Source: Fragilaria crotonensis
Taxonomy: Eukaryota; Bacillariophyta; Fragilariophyceae; Fragilariales; Fragilariaceae
Length of the DNA stretch: 64,000 nucleotides
Reading direction: 5' to 3'
Assembly: GCA_022925895.1 (NCBI GenBank)
Contig: JAKSYS010000158.1
Coordinates: 1 to 64,000, forward strand
Below are positions 1 through 11,775 of this stretch, piece after piece. The notes under the pieces are model-generated. The model had not been told where the DNA came from. It saw only the letters and a list, made by a program, of their open reading frames with translations, and made no database searches. The translations under genes were made by a program, and so were the position numbers. Position 1 is the stretch's first letter; each line of letters starts with the position of its first letter.

Positions 1-1
1 C

Positions 2-3000
2 CATCCCAGTCCTCATGTTTTAGAGGCAAAGGAATGGACAGAAACGATTTCAAACTACATGCAGTGTCACAATCCATTTGCCGAAGCGTTAATGAGTATG
101 GGACAAGATGCGTCGGTCGAAGCAATTAGATTCAACTTCACACATCAGTCTCAGCACATGGAGCAAGAACGATTGAGTAGTCAAGAGCTGGCATTACTAT
201 ATAGCACGCTCCATCCAAATGACCCCGTGGAATTGTATGCAATGGTCATCCCAAAGCATGGATCTGTCTTGCACTCAGTATCAACTAAGGTCTACAGACA
301 AAGCACCTTCTATGAGCCATTGGGATATCCTTTGTTGTTTCTTGACGGGCAAATTGGCTGGGGCCATACATTGGATAATACTTCTGTGTTTCCCAAGCTG
401 GGCAGTAAGAACGGAATAACGCTCCATGAGTACACGAAATACCTCTTGTTGCACAGTCCCATAATTAGCCGGGCAGGTCGGCTTCGTCAAGCATGGGTTC
501 TGGAACAGTACCTACGTAATCAGCATAACACGCTGGACTACCTTCGCAAAAACAACATGAAGTTAAAGAAGGCCACAAGAGCAACTGTTCGAGGCGTACT
601 CTACAAGGCAAATGTAGTGATGCAAAGGCAAATTGCAATTAACTCGTTGCCACAGAACGTTGCTTGTGGATTATCAAACCGAAAGCCGCTACCACGTGAT
701 ATCCAAGAATGCACTAATTATCATTCCGTTGTTATTGATGGACATGACCACCATCATGAAGATACAAACGAAACATTTACAGCGAGTGACCTGATGTACT
801 TACCTGGGTACACATACTTACCATCCAGTTTTCCCGGCGGGCCGCGCAGCCAGATGTTGAAGTTTGCCAATGCAATGACAATTGCAGCAAAGCTAGGTGG
901 TCCCCATTTCTTTACAACTTTTACTACATCTCCTACGTTGGAGAGTTTCATGAGCATGCGTTTGTCCGTATGTAGAGGACAATATGGTTGACGAATGTCG
1001 TGTTTTCAAAGAAAAGCTTGCCTTGTTTTTGGAGGACTTACGAGAGGGTGTATTTTTCGAGGGTCGTCAGCTCATGTATATTGTCCATGCTGTTGAGTTC
1101 CAATGGAGAGGACATCCACATGCGCATATTGTGTTCCGATTAGAAGGTGATAGGCTTACCCCTGATGAAATTGATCGGATGATCACGACATCTTATACGC
1201 AATGTAAAACAGAAGAAGAAATTGACCTTTTGACGACGTTTATGACCCATCATTGCAAGCCAGGTCTTTGCTTGAAGGAGGCGAAGCCGTGTTCTCAATT
1301 TTTTCCGAAAGAGCTCAGTCCATCTTATCAAGCTGGGAATCGCGGTTACCCCACGTATCGACGTCTGAACAAAGATGATCAGTTCATCGTTCCATGTGTT
1401 CTGAAGATGATTGCGAAGTTCAAATGTCATATTAATGTAAGACAATATGTTGTTATCATCAAAAAGACTGATCATATCTCACATCCTGCGTTCTTAACTC
1501 GTTCATCAGACGGAAGTCTGTTCTGACGTTTTCATTTTTGAATACTTATTCAAGTATATCTATAAGGGCAATGTGCGTTTGGAGGTTACAAATGTAAGCA
1601 AATACGTAGATAACGAAATGGACCACCGAATCCCTGAGAGTATTCGACAAGGAATCAAAGACAAGATGACAAATAACTTTAAAGCTTATGAAAAGAATGA
1701 AATAAACCGATTCGAGTTAATGCACTGCATTCCAGCAACTCAAGCAACGTGGAAGTTTCTCGGCTACCATACTATGCAGAATCAGCCGGGTGTTCGTGTA
1801 ATTGACGTTGAGCTTCCAGGAAATGAAGTGGTCCACTTTAAGCCGGACGATATAAGCAGCATGCAAAACACAATTGCTAACACAGTCAGTGCACAGGACA
1901 TATATTGGAACCGACCAGACGGAGATGTGTTCAACAAGTTGACATTGGAAAAATTCTTTGACTTGTACGTAGTGGAACGAGATCCGCGTTTGTCTACCAA
2001 ACACCAGATCGGGGAAATCTTTATACCTACAGATGAAGAGCTCGAGCGAAAACAAACTACACATCTGTATGTCTATTCAAGACGGGTGGCTACGTCATCC
2101 TTAGGACAAACAATCAACCGAATGAAGTTTATATCACCTGCATGTGGTGACTTGTATTACCTACGAATGCTACTTCGACACTACCCATCACGTTCTTTTG
2201 TTGATGCCCGTACTGTTGATGGCAATGTCTATGATACATGCCACGGTGCTTGCGTTGCTATGGGTATCGTATCCAACGAAAATGAATTTGATGTTACCAT
2301 GATGGAGGCAATCAGCAACCGTATCTTCTCAAGCCGACTTCGACATCTCTTTGTAATAGTTGTTCTGCAAGGCCATGCTGATCCGAAAACCAATTTTGAC
2401 AAATACGCTCTATACATGTCCTTTGATTTCTACGATACTCGCAATATTGTTGTACCGATTCGTCAGCAAGGTGAACACATGTCTACCTCACATTCGCATT
2501 TCACGTTCGCCGATATGCCGTACGACATCCAGCAAGATTTGTTACAGGCGATTGAAAGATTGTTTCTTGACAATAATCTTGAGATGGCAGATTATGGCAT
2601 TCCATCACCAAAAGCACTCATCGAAAGTGAGCTTGAGCGTGAAAAGAAAAAGTACAATTTTGATGTCATTAGAGCAAAGCTTGATGGTATCGTTCTGAAT
2701 CCAGAACAACAACAAATCATTGATTACATTATCAACCATACAGACAACATCTTTATCGATGCACCCTTTGGACGTGGCAAATCCTTTCTTCTTGACTATG
2801 TTGTCGACTATATCCGCGTGCGACATTTTCAAGTTGTCCTCGTTTGTGCGCCAACAGGGGTAATGGCCATTGCACGCGGAGGGTTTACCATGCACGGCCT
2901 CGTTAAAATGAACATTGAACCTGATGATGCCGGTCGCCTGCAATGCCATGTTGGTGACCATTCACAGCGCGCTGCGTTTATTCGCGGAGCTCACTATTTA

Positions 3001-4114
3001 ATCATTGAAGAAGGCGCAAACGCAAGTCGTCAAGTATGGGAAGCAATAGAAGATACATGCAGAAATATACGAGGAGGAAACAAACTCCCTTTCGGCGGTC
3101 TTCGTGTCATAACCGCCGGCGATTTCCGTCAGATCCCACCACCAATCAAATCTCACGATGAACGAGACGTTTACCATGCAAGTGTCAAGTCGTGGTCTGT
3201 ATTCCAAAGTTTTACGATCCTGCACCTCACGAAGCCTATCCGAACTGCTAATGATCCAGAATGGACAACGGTTTGTGATAATCTAGGAAATGGTACAACT
3301 GAACCCGTTGTTCCGGATGAAGATGGACGTTGGACATCAGTTGGACTCGCAACATGGGTCGACCTACCTGACACTGTAAAATGTTATGACGCAGAGACAC
3401 AATTAAATGATGCCCGCGACTGGGCTCACCCTGATGTGAAAGACTATGATGCAGTAATTGTGTCTGCTTTGGTTGCTGTTACTAACAAGCAAGTCGATGA
3501 ACACAACAACTACTTCCTAAGCAAACGACACAGAAAGTCGTATTGTGGTGTCTGCAGATTCAGTTCTGGCGGATATGCCTACAGATGTAAAATGCATCAT
3601 ATCAGATTTTACAGATACGATGACACACAATGAGATGCCGCCAAGCAAATTGCTACTCAAAGTAAATGGCATCTATACATGTATGAGGACGATCAACTTT
3701 GCGCGCAAGTTGATGAATGGTACAATCGTACGCGTCAAAGCCCTCAACAAACAATACATAACGGTGCATAACTACGACCAGCCTTCAAGACGACATTCCA
3801 CGCATTTCTTTCAGACATACTATCAATTCAAGTCTCCGCTAAAAATCCAGAGGATACAATTTCCTCTTCGTCCTCGCTATGCCATGACATCCAATATTGT
3901 ACAAGGCAAAACGATTGAGCACATGCTCCTTGACTTGCGTCATGATCCTTTTGCTCATGGTCAGCTCCATGTCTCATGTAGCCGTGTTCCACAAGCATCA
4001 CAGATTCGAGTTCTCACTGTGAAGGAGCGCATCATCAACAATCGTGCACGAACATTGAATGTAATTCATCCAGTACTGTTGTCGGAAATTGAAGTTCCGG
4101 ATGATGAAGTTTAG
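2..4114 (+). pseudogene. Helitron Rep (HUH) - PIF1 helicase, frame-broken
   Basis: The reading is spread over at least four frames (2-991, 984-1,526, about 1,530-3,633 and 3,545-4,114). The N-terminal Helitron-like domain shows YPLLFLDGQIGW and TTFTTSPTLESF. The HUH motif is GHPHAH, about 1,115-1,130. FKCHINVR (~1,420-1,440) and the Y..KY..K motif EYLFKYIYKG (~1,537-1,568) follow. The PIF1-type helicase then shows a Walker A (APFGRGKS, ~2,760-2,785), a Walker B-like LIIEEGANAS where DE(I/M)S is usual, FGGLRVITAGDFRQIPP, and a UvrD_C_2-like end (FPLRPRYAMTSNIVQGKT, then HGQLHVSCSRV). The known role is nicking and rolling-circle transfer of one strand, with the helicase unwinding it. Frame shifts near 985, 1,530 and 3,550-3,630 indicate decay. 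Introns are possible at some of these joints, but I see no convincing splice sites. Confidence 0.85.
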
Positions 4115-4481
4115 CGTGCACAACCGCTTCAATTTGAATGCATCAAGGCAATTGTCATAAACGGTAGTATCGCAATATCACCATTGGGAACGGAGTACCA
4201 CTTATCATCGTCGTCTTGCGAAGTAAGCGTTGATTTCTTGCAGAAAATGCCATCTGCTCTTAGGAGTTTTGTGATTGGCACAGATGAACAAGATAAATTT
4301 CTTGCGTTCTCATCGCATTTGGCACCAAATATGACGTTTCACGAATGAAGCATTCATTTCCTACGTCAATGTACTGAAAATAGATGACAACCTGCATTTG
4401 CAATACGACTACACCAAAAACATCGTTCTTTCAAATCACAGGCATATCGAAGAGTTTTTACACATTTTGAATGCGAAAACG

Positions 4482-5570
4482 ATGGCCTCACCTAAGAAAT
4501 CGAAACATAGTCACATCACGGCTATTACTTCAGCTATTGAACACCCACCTCCTGCGAGTCCTGAACGTCTTTCTACTACAAGCAACGCAAATGACGAACA
4601 TCTACTCCCTGTCGCAGTAACACCTGGCCGTTCAGATCCCGGCACAGCAATCGGGAAACACGCGCGCGATCCCACGAAAACTGTTCAGCAAACACCTACA
4701 ACCAAACCAATCATTCACAAGACATGGTCTGCTTGGAAAGCAAACCCAACCTTTCCAATTAGAGTCGTTATCACACACATTGCATTAGGAGGAGAAAAGA
4801 ACGAAAAAAAACCGTCCTGGATGTTGTTGACACCTGTCAGCGATCTCCAAACTCGGCGATACATTTGCTGGGATCGTGCTTCTTTGGTCAAGTTTAACCT
4901 ATCAATCGGCCAAATCTGCGATATCAGCGGATTGCGGGAAGTACATGCCTTCGAAAAGGTTACAGCATTTCTCCCAAACTATGAATCCCCTTTCGAGTAT
5001 AATGGAACACTAACAATCACGAATCAAATTGACATCACTGCTGAATACACTCCAATTCCGCCGATAACAGCATCTCTCATCCATCAGAATGCTGGCGTGG
5101 GCCGTCTGTGTGGAATTGTTGAAGTCATGTCGACACCTTCCTTGGCATTACGCAAGTCATTCTACACAAACCACGAAGACGACGACATTCCCTATCTGAC
5201 ATTTGATATTAAACTGAATGACGGTACAACTACAGAAGCATTTGTTTGGGGTGATCAAGCAACATCTCTCCATGAACAATCAATTGCCATTCACACCCAC
5301 CTTCTCTTGATTCGTGCATTTGCAAAATCTAGCGGTGGTTTGTCTGTTTCGCCCAACAAGTCAGCAGAAAACAAACAACCAATGATTATTGTGCTAAGTC
5401 CGCAACAATCCGCAACACAGAATGCCGCTAGTATGGAAAGTCTCGAATTCGTCCCGGACATCATCGTAATGAAAGCAGCACGCCATCATGCTCTTAAAAC
5501 ACGTGTCGCAGCTCTTCAAGTTGAAATCACTGCTATCTTCAAGGAATATGACACGATTACCTCAGAGTGA
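4482..5570 (+). CDS. Helitron accessory OB-fold protein (RPA1-like), putative
   Basis: An uninterrupted ORF of 362 aa starts at the first ATG (MASPKKSK), although the frame is open from about 4,398. The first ~80 residues are Ser/Thr/Pro-rich and look disordered. After them a beta-rich stretch (RVVITHIALGG, then WMLLTPVSDLQTRRYICWD, QICDISGLREV and GTLTITNQIDI) fits a single-strand-DNA-binding OB fold of the RPA70 kind. Plant Helitrons commonly carry such a gene, and its place after the helicase in the same orientation supports this reading. A second beta-rich segment (~residues 200-300) could be another OB fold. I see no clear RPA zinc finger. The family call rests on pattern and context, not on an alignment. 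Unlike the upstream Rep-helicase, this ORF is intact. Confidence 0.55.
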   Translation: MASPKKSKHSHITAITSAIEHPPPASPERLSTTSNANDEHLLPVAVTPGRSDPGTAIGKHARDPTKTVQQTPTTKPIIHKTWSAWKANPTFPIRVVITHIALGGEKNEKKPSWMLLTPVSDLQTRRYICWDRASLVKFNLSIGQICDISGLREVHAFEKVTAFLPNYESPFEYNGTLTITNQIDITAEYTPIPPITASLIHQNAGVGRLCGIVEVMSTPSLALRKSFYTNHEDDDIPYLTFDIKLNDGTTTEAFVWGDQATSLHEQSIAIHTHLLLIRAFAKSSGGLSVSPNKSAENKQPMIIVLSPQQSATQNAASMESLEFVPDIIVMKAARHHALKTRVAALQVEITAIFKEYDTITSE

Positions 5571-5621
5571 TTTTCTATACGTATACATATGAATATTGAT
5601 ACTTCTTATTGGGCGCTGAGC

Positions 5622-5835
5622 GCCGATGCCAGACAATTGTGTTCACTGCGTTGCTATAATGAACCATACATACTTACTTGGAGGACCTTAGTATTTATGT
5701 ACAGTATGTACTGATACTATGTACTACAATTACTGTGCTTAAACTCAACTAGAAGATTATAACCGTTATTTTGCACTGTACAAGTACAAGTACCTGGTAG
5801 GTACACAGTAACACAAATTACTGTATCGAAATTCG
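5622..5835 (+). repeat. Dispersed ~215-bp repeat, copy A
   Basis: This stretch is roughly 75% identical by eye to 9,385-9,610. It starts at GCCAGACAATTGTGTTCA and shares ACAATTACTGT, TAGAAGATTAT, TTTGCAC, CACCTGGTA-like and ACACAGTAACACAAATTACT blocks. In both copies a GC-rich potential hairpin lies just before the shared start. No coding signal, TIR or poly-A tail is visible, so the class is unknown (SINE-like, MITE relic or conserved 3' element). Confidence 0.7.
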
Positions 5836-6231
5836 TATGCAAAGGCGTACGCGCAAGTTCCGACATCATTAAGAAGTGTTGAACAGCAACCTTTCTGCGC
5901 CACCGGGCAGAGTACATTCAACATCCCTTTGTTCCCCATTTATGAACAAAATGACCGAACCTTCAGCCATCGCCAAGTTCCCAGAAAGAGGAACACTTGC
6001 TTTCGTCGTCGGTTGACACCGGCGAAAATAAAAAATGCAAAACAGTTTGATTTATTGCTATCGCTACATCTTCAAGGATTCACGATCAAACGAAGAAAAT
6101 GGAATCGTGATGTTGAAGGTGCATATGTGTTGGAACGAACATGCAAACGGAAGTCCAAGATGAACGACCCAAACGTCCGATGAGCTTGCCACGATCACCA
6201 TCAAAGCTCTTTCAGAAGGACATAAATGAAC
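5836..6231. other. Intergenic, no recognised gene
   Basis: A plus-strand ORF of 84 aa (5,929-6,183, very basic) lies here. It has no recognisable domain, and I do not call it a gene. The stretch is the 3' side of the armadillo-like gene. Confidence 0.4.
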
Positions 6232-7725
6232 TTACATGGAATCATTAGGTTGATGAGCGCGAAGGGGCTCTGAATTGTAACTCTGCGTCAAAGGGTGTTG
6301 CATCATTGAATTCCCCACAACTGAAATGCCACCAACCTTGAAAAGTACGGCCTTTTGAGAAGGGGCAAGGGCAACTTTGACGAGCGACCAACAACTCATT
6401 GCTTGCAGGACCTCATCGGACTGGAACAGCCTCATTGAATCCAGCATGATCACGATTCCATTCTTTCCCGAGCTTGATCCATCATGAAAGATGCCAGACA
6501 AGCTCACCATGGAGCAATGAAAACGCATACCCTCTCGACCTCCAAGAGGACGAGCCAGAAGAACGATAGCATGAAATGCCGCAGTATGCAGCTGCAGGCT
6601 GTCACGAAAGAGTAGCATACCACAAAGTACGATATCTGTGAGGCCTGCGCGTTGTGCAGTCGTTCGTTGACTCTCATCTTCAAGCAGGAAGGATAAAGCT
6701 TTCAAGCACATGGTCTGGATGACCTCCACATCGGCCAATACTACCATCGTTAGGGGTTCTCTCCATACATCCTGAGACATTGTAAAGCTCGATCGCCATT
6801 CACGCGACAAGGGCATCGCGAGTAAGTCACGAACTTGCGGAGGTTTGTCCAATCGGATTGATGCGTGCGTCAGTCAGAACTTTGCGGGTGCTACCTGATT
6901 GGCTCTGTTTGTTCAAGGAAACTTGTTTTTCAAACATGGCTGACTCGTAGTTCGTCTGCAGCACCGAGCGACCCTGGAACTTTCTACGAGTTGCCAACTC
7001 CATCTTCAGGCCAGATAGTTTGCGCGGAGTACAACGTTCCAACTCATCCGACGATCCCTCCGCCGACGATGTGTCACAGACCATACCATCAGAGTTGTAA
7101 CTGAGTGGGTCACTTGAATCACCATCTGGGATAGACGAGGACGACGGCGATTCAGAGTTCTTGCGATTAGCCTTCCCACGCCCTCGATCGTCGCCCGACG
7201 ACAGCGAAGCTGACGAGCAAGAGCCTCTCTTGTCACCGGACGAGGCTTCACCGGCGTATCCGGCAGTCGTTCCGCTGCCACTGGAATGATCGGGTTCGTA
7301 CACGTCCAACCGTCTGACCTTTGGTTTGTGAGAAGAGTCGGCTGCAGGACTACGAAGGCGCTTTCGTTTCTTCAAACGCGACTCGTCTGCTGATTGTTCA
7401 GCAGAGTTATCTGCGTTACTCCCCGAAGGGTCATCCTCCCCCGAGGTGGGGGCATACGTGAGCTGGCCGTGACTTGTGCTGCTTCGTCGTGCCCAGAAGA
7501 AAAGGAAGATGAAGAGAATGTGGCTGATGAGTCCCCTGATTCATGTCGCTTTGGTGCAGCGCGAACCCCGCTGACACTGGCTGCATGTACCGGTAGCACT
7601 CTCGTGCGTTCGTCGATTTCCGCGGATGATGGCATGAATCGCGATCGGTCACTCGTCAGAGAGTCAATCCCCCCAGACTTTGCATCTAACGATCGATGTT
7701 GCTCGTGTTGTTCTCCTTCTGACAT
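6232..7725 (-). CDS. Armadillo-repeat-like protein with nuclear localisation signal
   Basis: This looks like a host gene with a low-complexity Ser/Asp-rich N-terminal half and an ARM-like C-terminal half. The proposed start (ATG 7,723-7,725) gives MSEGEQHEQHRSLD. A basic patch KKRKRLRS lies near 7,355-7,375. The repeats contain the spaced pattern LQLHTAAFHAIVLLARPLGG and LQAMSCWSLVKVAL followed by LFKVGGISVVGNSMMQHP, which matches ARM-type helices in diatom proteins. An intron is well supported: donor CAG/GTAGCA near 6,890 and acceptor GCAAG/TT near 6,830 join the two frames as ...SQS-VRDLLAM. A second frame change near 7,440 sits at CCCCC and GGGGG runs and could be an indel or a tiny intron. 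The protein ends soon after the last repeat, so the C-terminus may be incomplete. Function unknown; ARM repeats bind proteins. Confidence 0.5.
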
Positions 7726-8044
7726 CGATCTGAGCCCGGATGTCAACAAAATTCTGCCATCTAGGGTCGATCGCCAGGCATACCCACATCCCACTGCAGC
7801 AACAACCGGCCCGCACATCCCATCGGCAGCCTTCCGTTGCACCACTCGAACTCTCCAGCCGCAATGACCTTTGCACACGGGAATCGATGTGGCCCGAGTT
7901 CTCCGTGCAGTCGATTCTTGAGGAATCGATCGACTCGAAGATGGGTACGCCCAACGACACAGCACCCCGAAAACGAAGCATTCCGCCATCCACGCATTTC
8001 GTTCGCAGTCGCCTTTGAGGACGACCCGGCAAGCCACCATCCAA

Positions 8045-8775
8045 CCGGCACTTTGTCCCCATCCCACCGTCCCTCGCAATCAACAAAACAGACAATCAAC
8101 CCGCTATCTTGGCGGGGACCGTGCAGTTGTCATCGACAAGGAGAGAAGCAGCAAAAAGGAAGATCAAGCCGGCACTTCATCCTCATCCCCACCGTCCCTA
8201 ACATTCAACAAAACAGACAATCGACCCGCTATCTTGGCGGGGACTGTGCAGTTGTTGTCGAGAAGCAGAGACGCGGCGAAGACGAAGATCCAAACGGCAA
8301 TTCATCCTCATCCTCATCCCCACCGTCCCTCGCAATCAACAAAACAGACAATCGACCCGCTATCTTGGCAGGGACCGTGCAGTTGTTGTCGACAACGAGA
8401 GAAGCAGCGAACAGGAAGATCCAAACAGCAATTCATCCTCATCCTCATCCCCACCGTCCCTCCCATTCAACAAAACAGACAATCAACCCGCTATCTTGGC
8501 AGGGACCGTGCAGTTGTTGTCGACAAGGAGAGAAGCAGCGAAGACGAAGATCCAAACGGCAATTCATCCTCATCCTCATCCCCACCGTCCCTCGCAATCA
8601 ACAAAACAGACAATCGACCCGCTATCTTGGCGGGGACCGTGCAGTTGTTGTCGACAACGAGAGAAGCAGCAAAAAGGAAGATCCAAACAGCACTTCATCC
8701 TCATCCCCAACGTCCCTCGCACTCAACAAAACAGACAATCGACCCGCTATCTTGGCGGGGACCGCGCACTTCTCA
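8045..8775 (+). repeat. Minisatellite, six units of 125 or 131 bp
   Basis: Anchoring on CAACAAAACAGACAATC gives unit starts at 8,081, 8,206, 8,337, 8,468, 8,599 and 8,724, so the spacings are 125, 131, 131, 131 and 125 bp. The 6-bp difference is one extra CCTCAT hexamer in the TCATCC tract inside the unit. Each unit holds ACCCGCTATCTTGGC(G/A)GGGACCG and a purine-rich block (AAGGAGAGAAGCAGC). Both spacings are 2 modulo 3, so each frame cycles through all three readings of the unit, and all three plus-strand frames are stop-free across it. It lies upstream (5') of the armadillo-like gene. I read the long ORFs here as a by-product of the repeat rather than as genes. Confidence 0.85.
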
Positions 8776-9384
8776 ACGACGAAGGCAACAAAAACAACGA
8801 TCAAACCATCGACGCCGCGATAAGTTGATAACAATATCACAAGCAATGAGTATAAAACACGTATTTTATTTCTCATATAATGTGAATACCTTGGTGAACT
8901 TCCCCTGTAGTTGTCGTGCGAATTGTGCCATGCTACTCCGACCTCCGACCATACGTTACTCGGAGTACGACGTACGTTCTTTTGTCTATAACACCTGGGA
9001 CTTCTAAATAAGATTGATTCTGGGACTGCCACGAGTGAATACGAAGATTTTTCTCTTATAATCAGCCAATACATGATTACATGATACAAATCACATATAT
9101 ATTTATTCATATGTTACATAAAATAATATAGATTATACACATGTTGCATTATTCAACAATAAGTATTCTTCCATCTACATGATATGTATACATTGATTTC
9201 CCCCGGGACTACAATGACTACGGTTACAGCATTGATGTACTATACTGTACATAGTGTCAGAACTTGAATTTTTGACAAAGCGCATATGCAGCATGTGTCT
9301 TATTCGATTTTTTAGCGTCTCGAATCTTGAGTAGACTATGCGCATACGACGTCCTTATCTTGCGACGAGGACGCGGGAGTAGGC
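8776..9384. other. AT-rich intergenic stretch
   Basis: Nothing recognisable apart from AT-rich runs (about 9,050-9,200) and a few GTAC-type palindromes. No ORF with family features. Confidence 0.4.
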
Positions 9385-9610
9385 CCCGCCAGACAATTGT
9401 GTTCAATGTTGCTCATGAAACGTCCTTGGAGTACCTTAGTTTATGTACTGTATGTACAGATGTTACGACAATTACTGTCTCAAAATACAACTATGCATAT
9501 AGAAGATTATGACCGTTTTTTTGCACTCCCCAAACAGTATGACATACAACTACTTGCACCTGGTAGCTACACAGTAACACAAATTACTGTATTCAAATTC
9601 AACTATTGTC
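9385..9610 (+). repeat. Dispersed ~215-bp repeat, copy B
   Basis: Second copy of the repeat at 5,622-5,835, in the same orientation, 3.76 kb away. It starts at GCCAGACAATTGTGTTCA after a GC-rich potential hairpin and ends after ACACAGTAACACAAATTACT and a short AT-rich tail. The pair brackets the armadillo-like gene and the minisatellite. Confidence 0.7.
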
Positions 9611-9859
9611 ATACACTCTACTACGTACCAGTACAACAATAAACTGAAGACTAAAACACTTCAAACATCCACACAGAATCAACGCGGCCCTTGGGCCGCA
9701 CAGATCCAGTCTGGTCCTTCTTACTTTTCTCTTGACAAATTCGTCAGAAAGCCAAGAACTGCTTGCACAGAAATAGTACTAGAATTACGATATATATGTG
9801 TGTGTAGTATGTAAACATCGCATCCTCGATACTTACCGATTTATACGGTGAGGCTCGTT

Positions 9860-11640
9860 TACCAACAATCCTGCCCCAGCAGCTCATCGTCATCATCAAC
9901 TTCATCCTGGTCCACGTCCGACTCTTCCTCAGCAACCCCCTTCATTCACTACCAAAGCAACAAGTGCCAAATTCCAAAGCATCCTATTGATTGAGAAATA
10001 GCAAGGCCTCCAAGCAACATTCTAGTATTCAACCGGCGCCGATGAGGACTAAACACTCGTTTTGCCTGGGAGAAGAGTCGCTCAACCACGCATGATGTTG
10101 GAAGCAAAAACCTTGTGTTGACATACTTGCTGCCTTCAGTCGTGTCTTGTACCCGTTGTCCCTTGAGCGCTCGCTCAGCAAAGGACAATTCAGCATCATC
10201 ACAGCAGATATCTCCTGCACCAGGTTCATCCTGCGCCAACAAGGACGATAGCAATAATTTATTGACGGCTCCTTTTTCAAGATCTGTAAGTGTGTTCTCC
10301 TTTTTTGATTGTATCTTTAGGATTGCCGATTCCAAATGTTTGTCATGGATGATATCACAATCTGCTCCAAGTAAACCTTCAAAATTGAAGTCCTTGTAGA
10401 AATCAATGATCGATTGGAACAAAACGTTGGATTCCTAAATGGTCATGTCATCTTGCTGCAAAACTGTTGTCACAGATTTGAAATCCGCCAAGGCTTGCTT
10501 CTTGCGATCGCGGGTATTCTTGTTTTGTGCTGCAGAAGGAACAAAGTCCATCAATTCATTGTTACCATCTTCAAGACTCAGATTTGGTAGGAGGCATTCG
10601 AATCTCTGAAACATATGTCCAGCGTGTTACATTGCGCTTCAACAAAGTGCGGTCGCTCATCAAGCGGAATCTTCCAGACTGCTTCAGTGTCGCAAGCATT
10701 GACATGAGCTTACCTACCAATTCCAATTCAGTTGCCAGGAACGTTCGCAAGTACTGCTCAACCAATATGTTGACTCGGTGACTTCGGCACCCCAGAAGGG
10801 GGACACCAAGTTGCTTTGCTTGCAGAATAATTGTCACCAATTAAGCAGAAAAGACGGTCAGCAGACAAGGAGTACCAATTCAGTGTTGCCTTTATAAAGT
10901 TGGCATGGTTCTCTACAGTAAAGTTAGTCTCGTCCTCGTGAAGAGGCGCGAAGGCTAACAAATGCAAAACAGGATCAGCATCAACTTCCTTTGCGGGGTA
11001 CACGATCATATACTTGCCGATGATGAAATGTTTTGAGGCCTCCAACCAGCCATCAAAGACAAGAGCATACGACAAAGAAGCAAGAGCCATTGCTTTGGCC
11101 AATAACTCCTTTTCAACCAATTTCAATACCTTGAAGAGGTATTTCTTGAGTGTCTTAACAGAGATTGTTTCCAAACTTGCATTGCATTGTGTGAGATCCT
11201 TTTGCAAAAGGCCAATTCGTGCTCTTCCATAATAATCCATTTGAGCCACTTGAACACATTGGTTGACCTGGTATCGAACATGTAAGCAATCCAACGTAGT
11301 CTGTCCAGATACTAACAAGGATGGACCAGGAGACGATACGGCAATAATGAGGCTTCTTGATGTTTCAGAATGTCCATCGTCTTCTTGTTGTGCCATATGA
11401 AACACCTCCAGATAATTAGGGTGCTTCTGCCTGATGTGCGACATGGGATTCGTGAAACCCAGCTTGATATCTTGTTTACAAACCTTTCCACAGGAAAATT
11501 TCCAGCGATTCAATTCCCTGTCACCGGTAATAGGATTCTTGCCAAAAAAGCTGGCAGATCTTTTTGCTGTCAGGCGGGACTGCTGTTGGACGACCACGAG
11601 AGCGGAGCAAACAACTCAACATGATTGAATTGTGGATAGT
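9860..11640 (-). mobile_element. hAT-superfamily DNA transposon, decayed
   Basis: The extent is set by the transposase remains (see the pseudogene entry); I could not identify TIRs or an 8-bp target duplication on either side. A short perfect stem (GCGGCCC-TT-GGGCCGC, 9,684-9,699) lies just beyond the 3' side and may or may not belong to the element. The coding frame is broken in at least two places. Confidence 0.65.
9868..11597 (-). pseudogene. hAT transposase, frame-broken
   Basis: The N-terminal piece (about 10,758-11,597) has a BED-type zinc finger (WKFSCGKVCKQD ... HIRQKHP) and catalytic-region-like sequence (YALVFDGWLEASKHFIIGKYM, FCLIGDNYSASKA). The middle piece (about 10,571-10,840) has the hAT landmark LGVPLLGCRSHRVN and NVTRWTY. 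The C-terminal piece (from 10,422 down) has the dimerisation signature CVVERLFSQAKRVFSPHRRRLN, followed by an acidic tail read near 9,870-9,935. The known role is cut-and-paste transposition. At least two frame changes separate the pieces, so I call it a non-functional fossil copy. Confidence 0.8.
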
Positions 11641-11775
11641 GCAACGGGACTGGTGCTGAGATCTGGTGAGACTGTTGCTGGGGATTGATGATCTTGACAT
11701 TTCACAGCCATTGGTTTTGCATGTATTGGGCACTACTATTACTCTACGTACACGTACAAGAGACTGCAATACTCG

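Larger units (their letters stand above)
1..5570 (+). mobile_element. Helitron, 5' end outside the window
   Basis: This rolling-circle DNA transposon starts before base 1: the Rep frame is already open from base 2. It carries a Rep-helicase gene broken into several frames (to 4,114) and a separate OB-fold ORF (4,482-5,570), the gene pair typical of autonomous Helitrons. A small GC-rich hairpin (GGCGC-TGA-GCGCC) follows at about 5,613-5,625 and could be the 3' terminal hairpin. I do not see a clear CTRR terminus after it, so the 3' boundary is uncertain. The frame breaks suggest that this copy is no longer autonomous. Confidence 0.85.

Noticed and set aside
5929-6183. 84-codon basic ORF as a small gene
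   Set aside because: No domain, no splice context and no similarity I recognise.
8045-8775. Evenly spaced repeats suggesting a CRISPR array
   Set aside because: The unit is a 125/131-bp minisatellite without distinct spacers, in a eukaryotic context.
7837-9007. Two plus-strand ORFs of ~330 codons across the minisatellite
   Set aside because: They consist mainly of the tandem unit in shifting frames, no other domain is present, and all three frames are open as a result of the unit length.
9684-9699. GC-rich stem GCGGCCC-TT-GGGCCGC as a terminator
   Set aside because: No T run follows, and Rho-independent terminators do not apply to nuclear genes; it may be chance or a transposon end.
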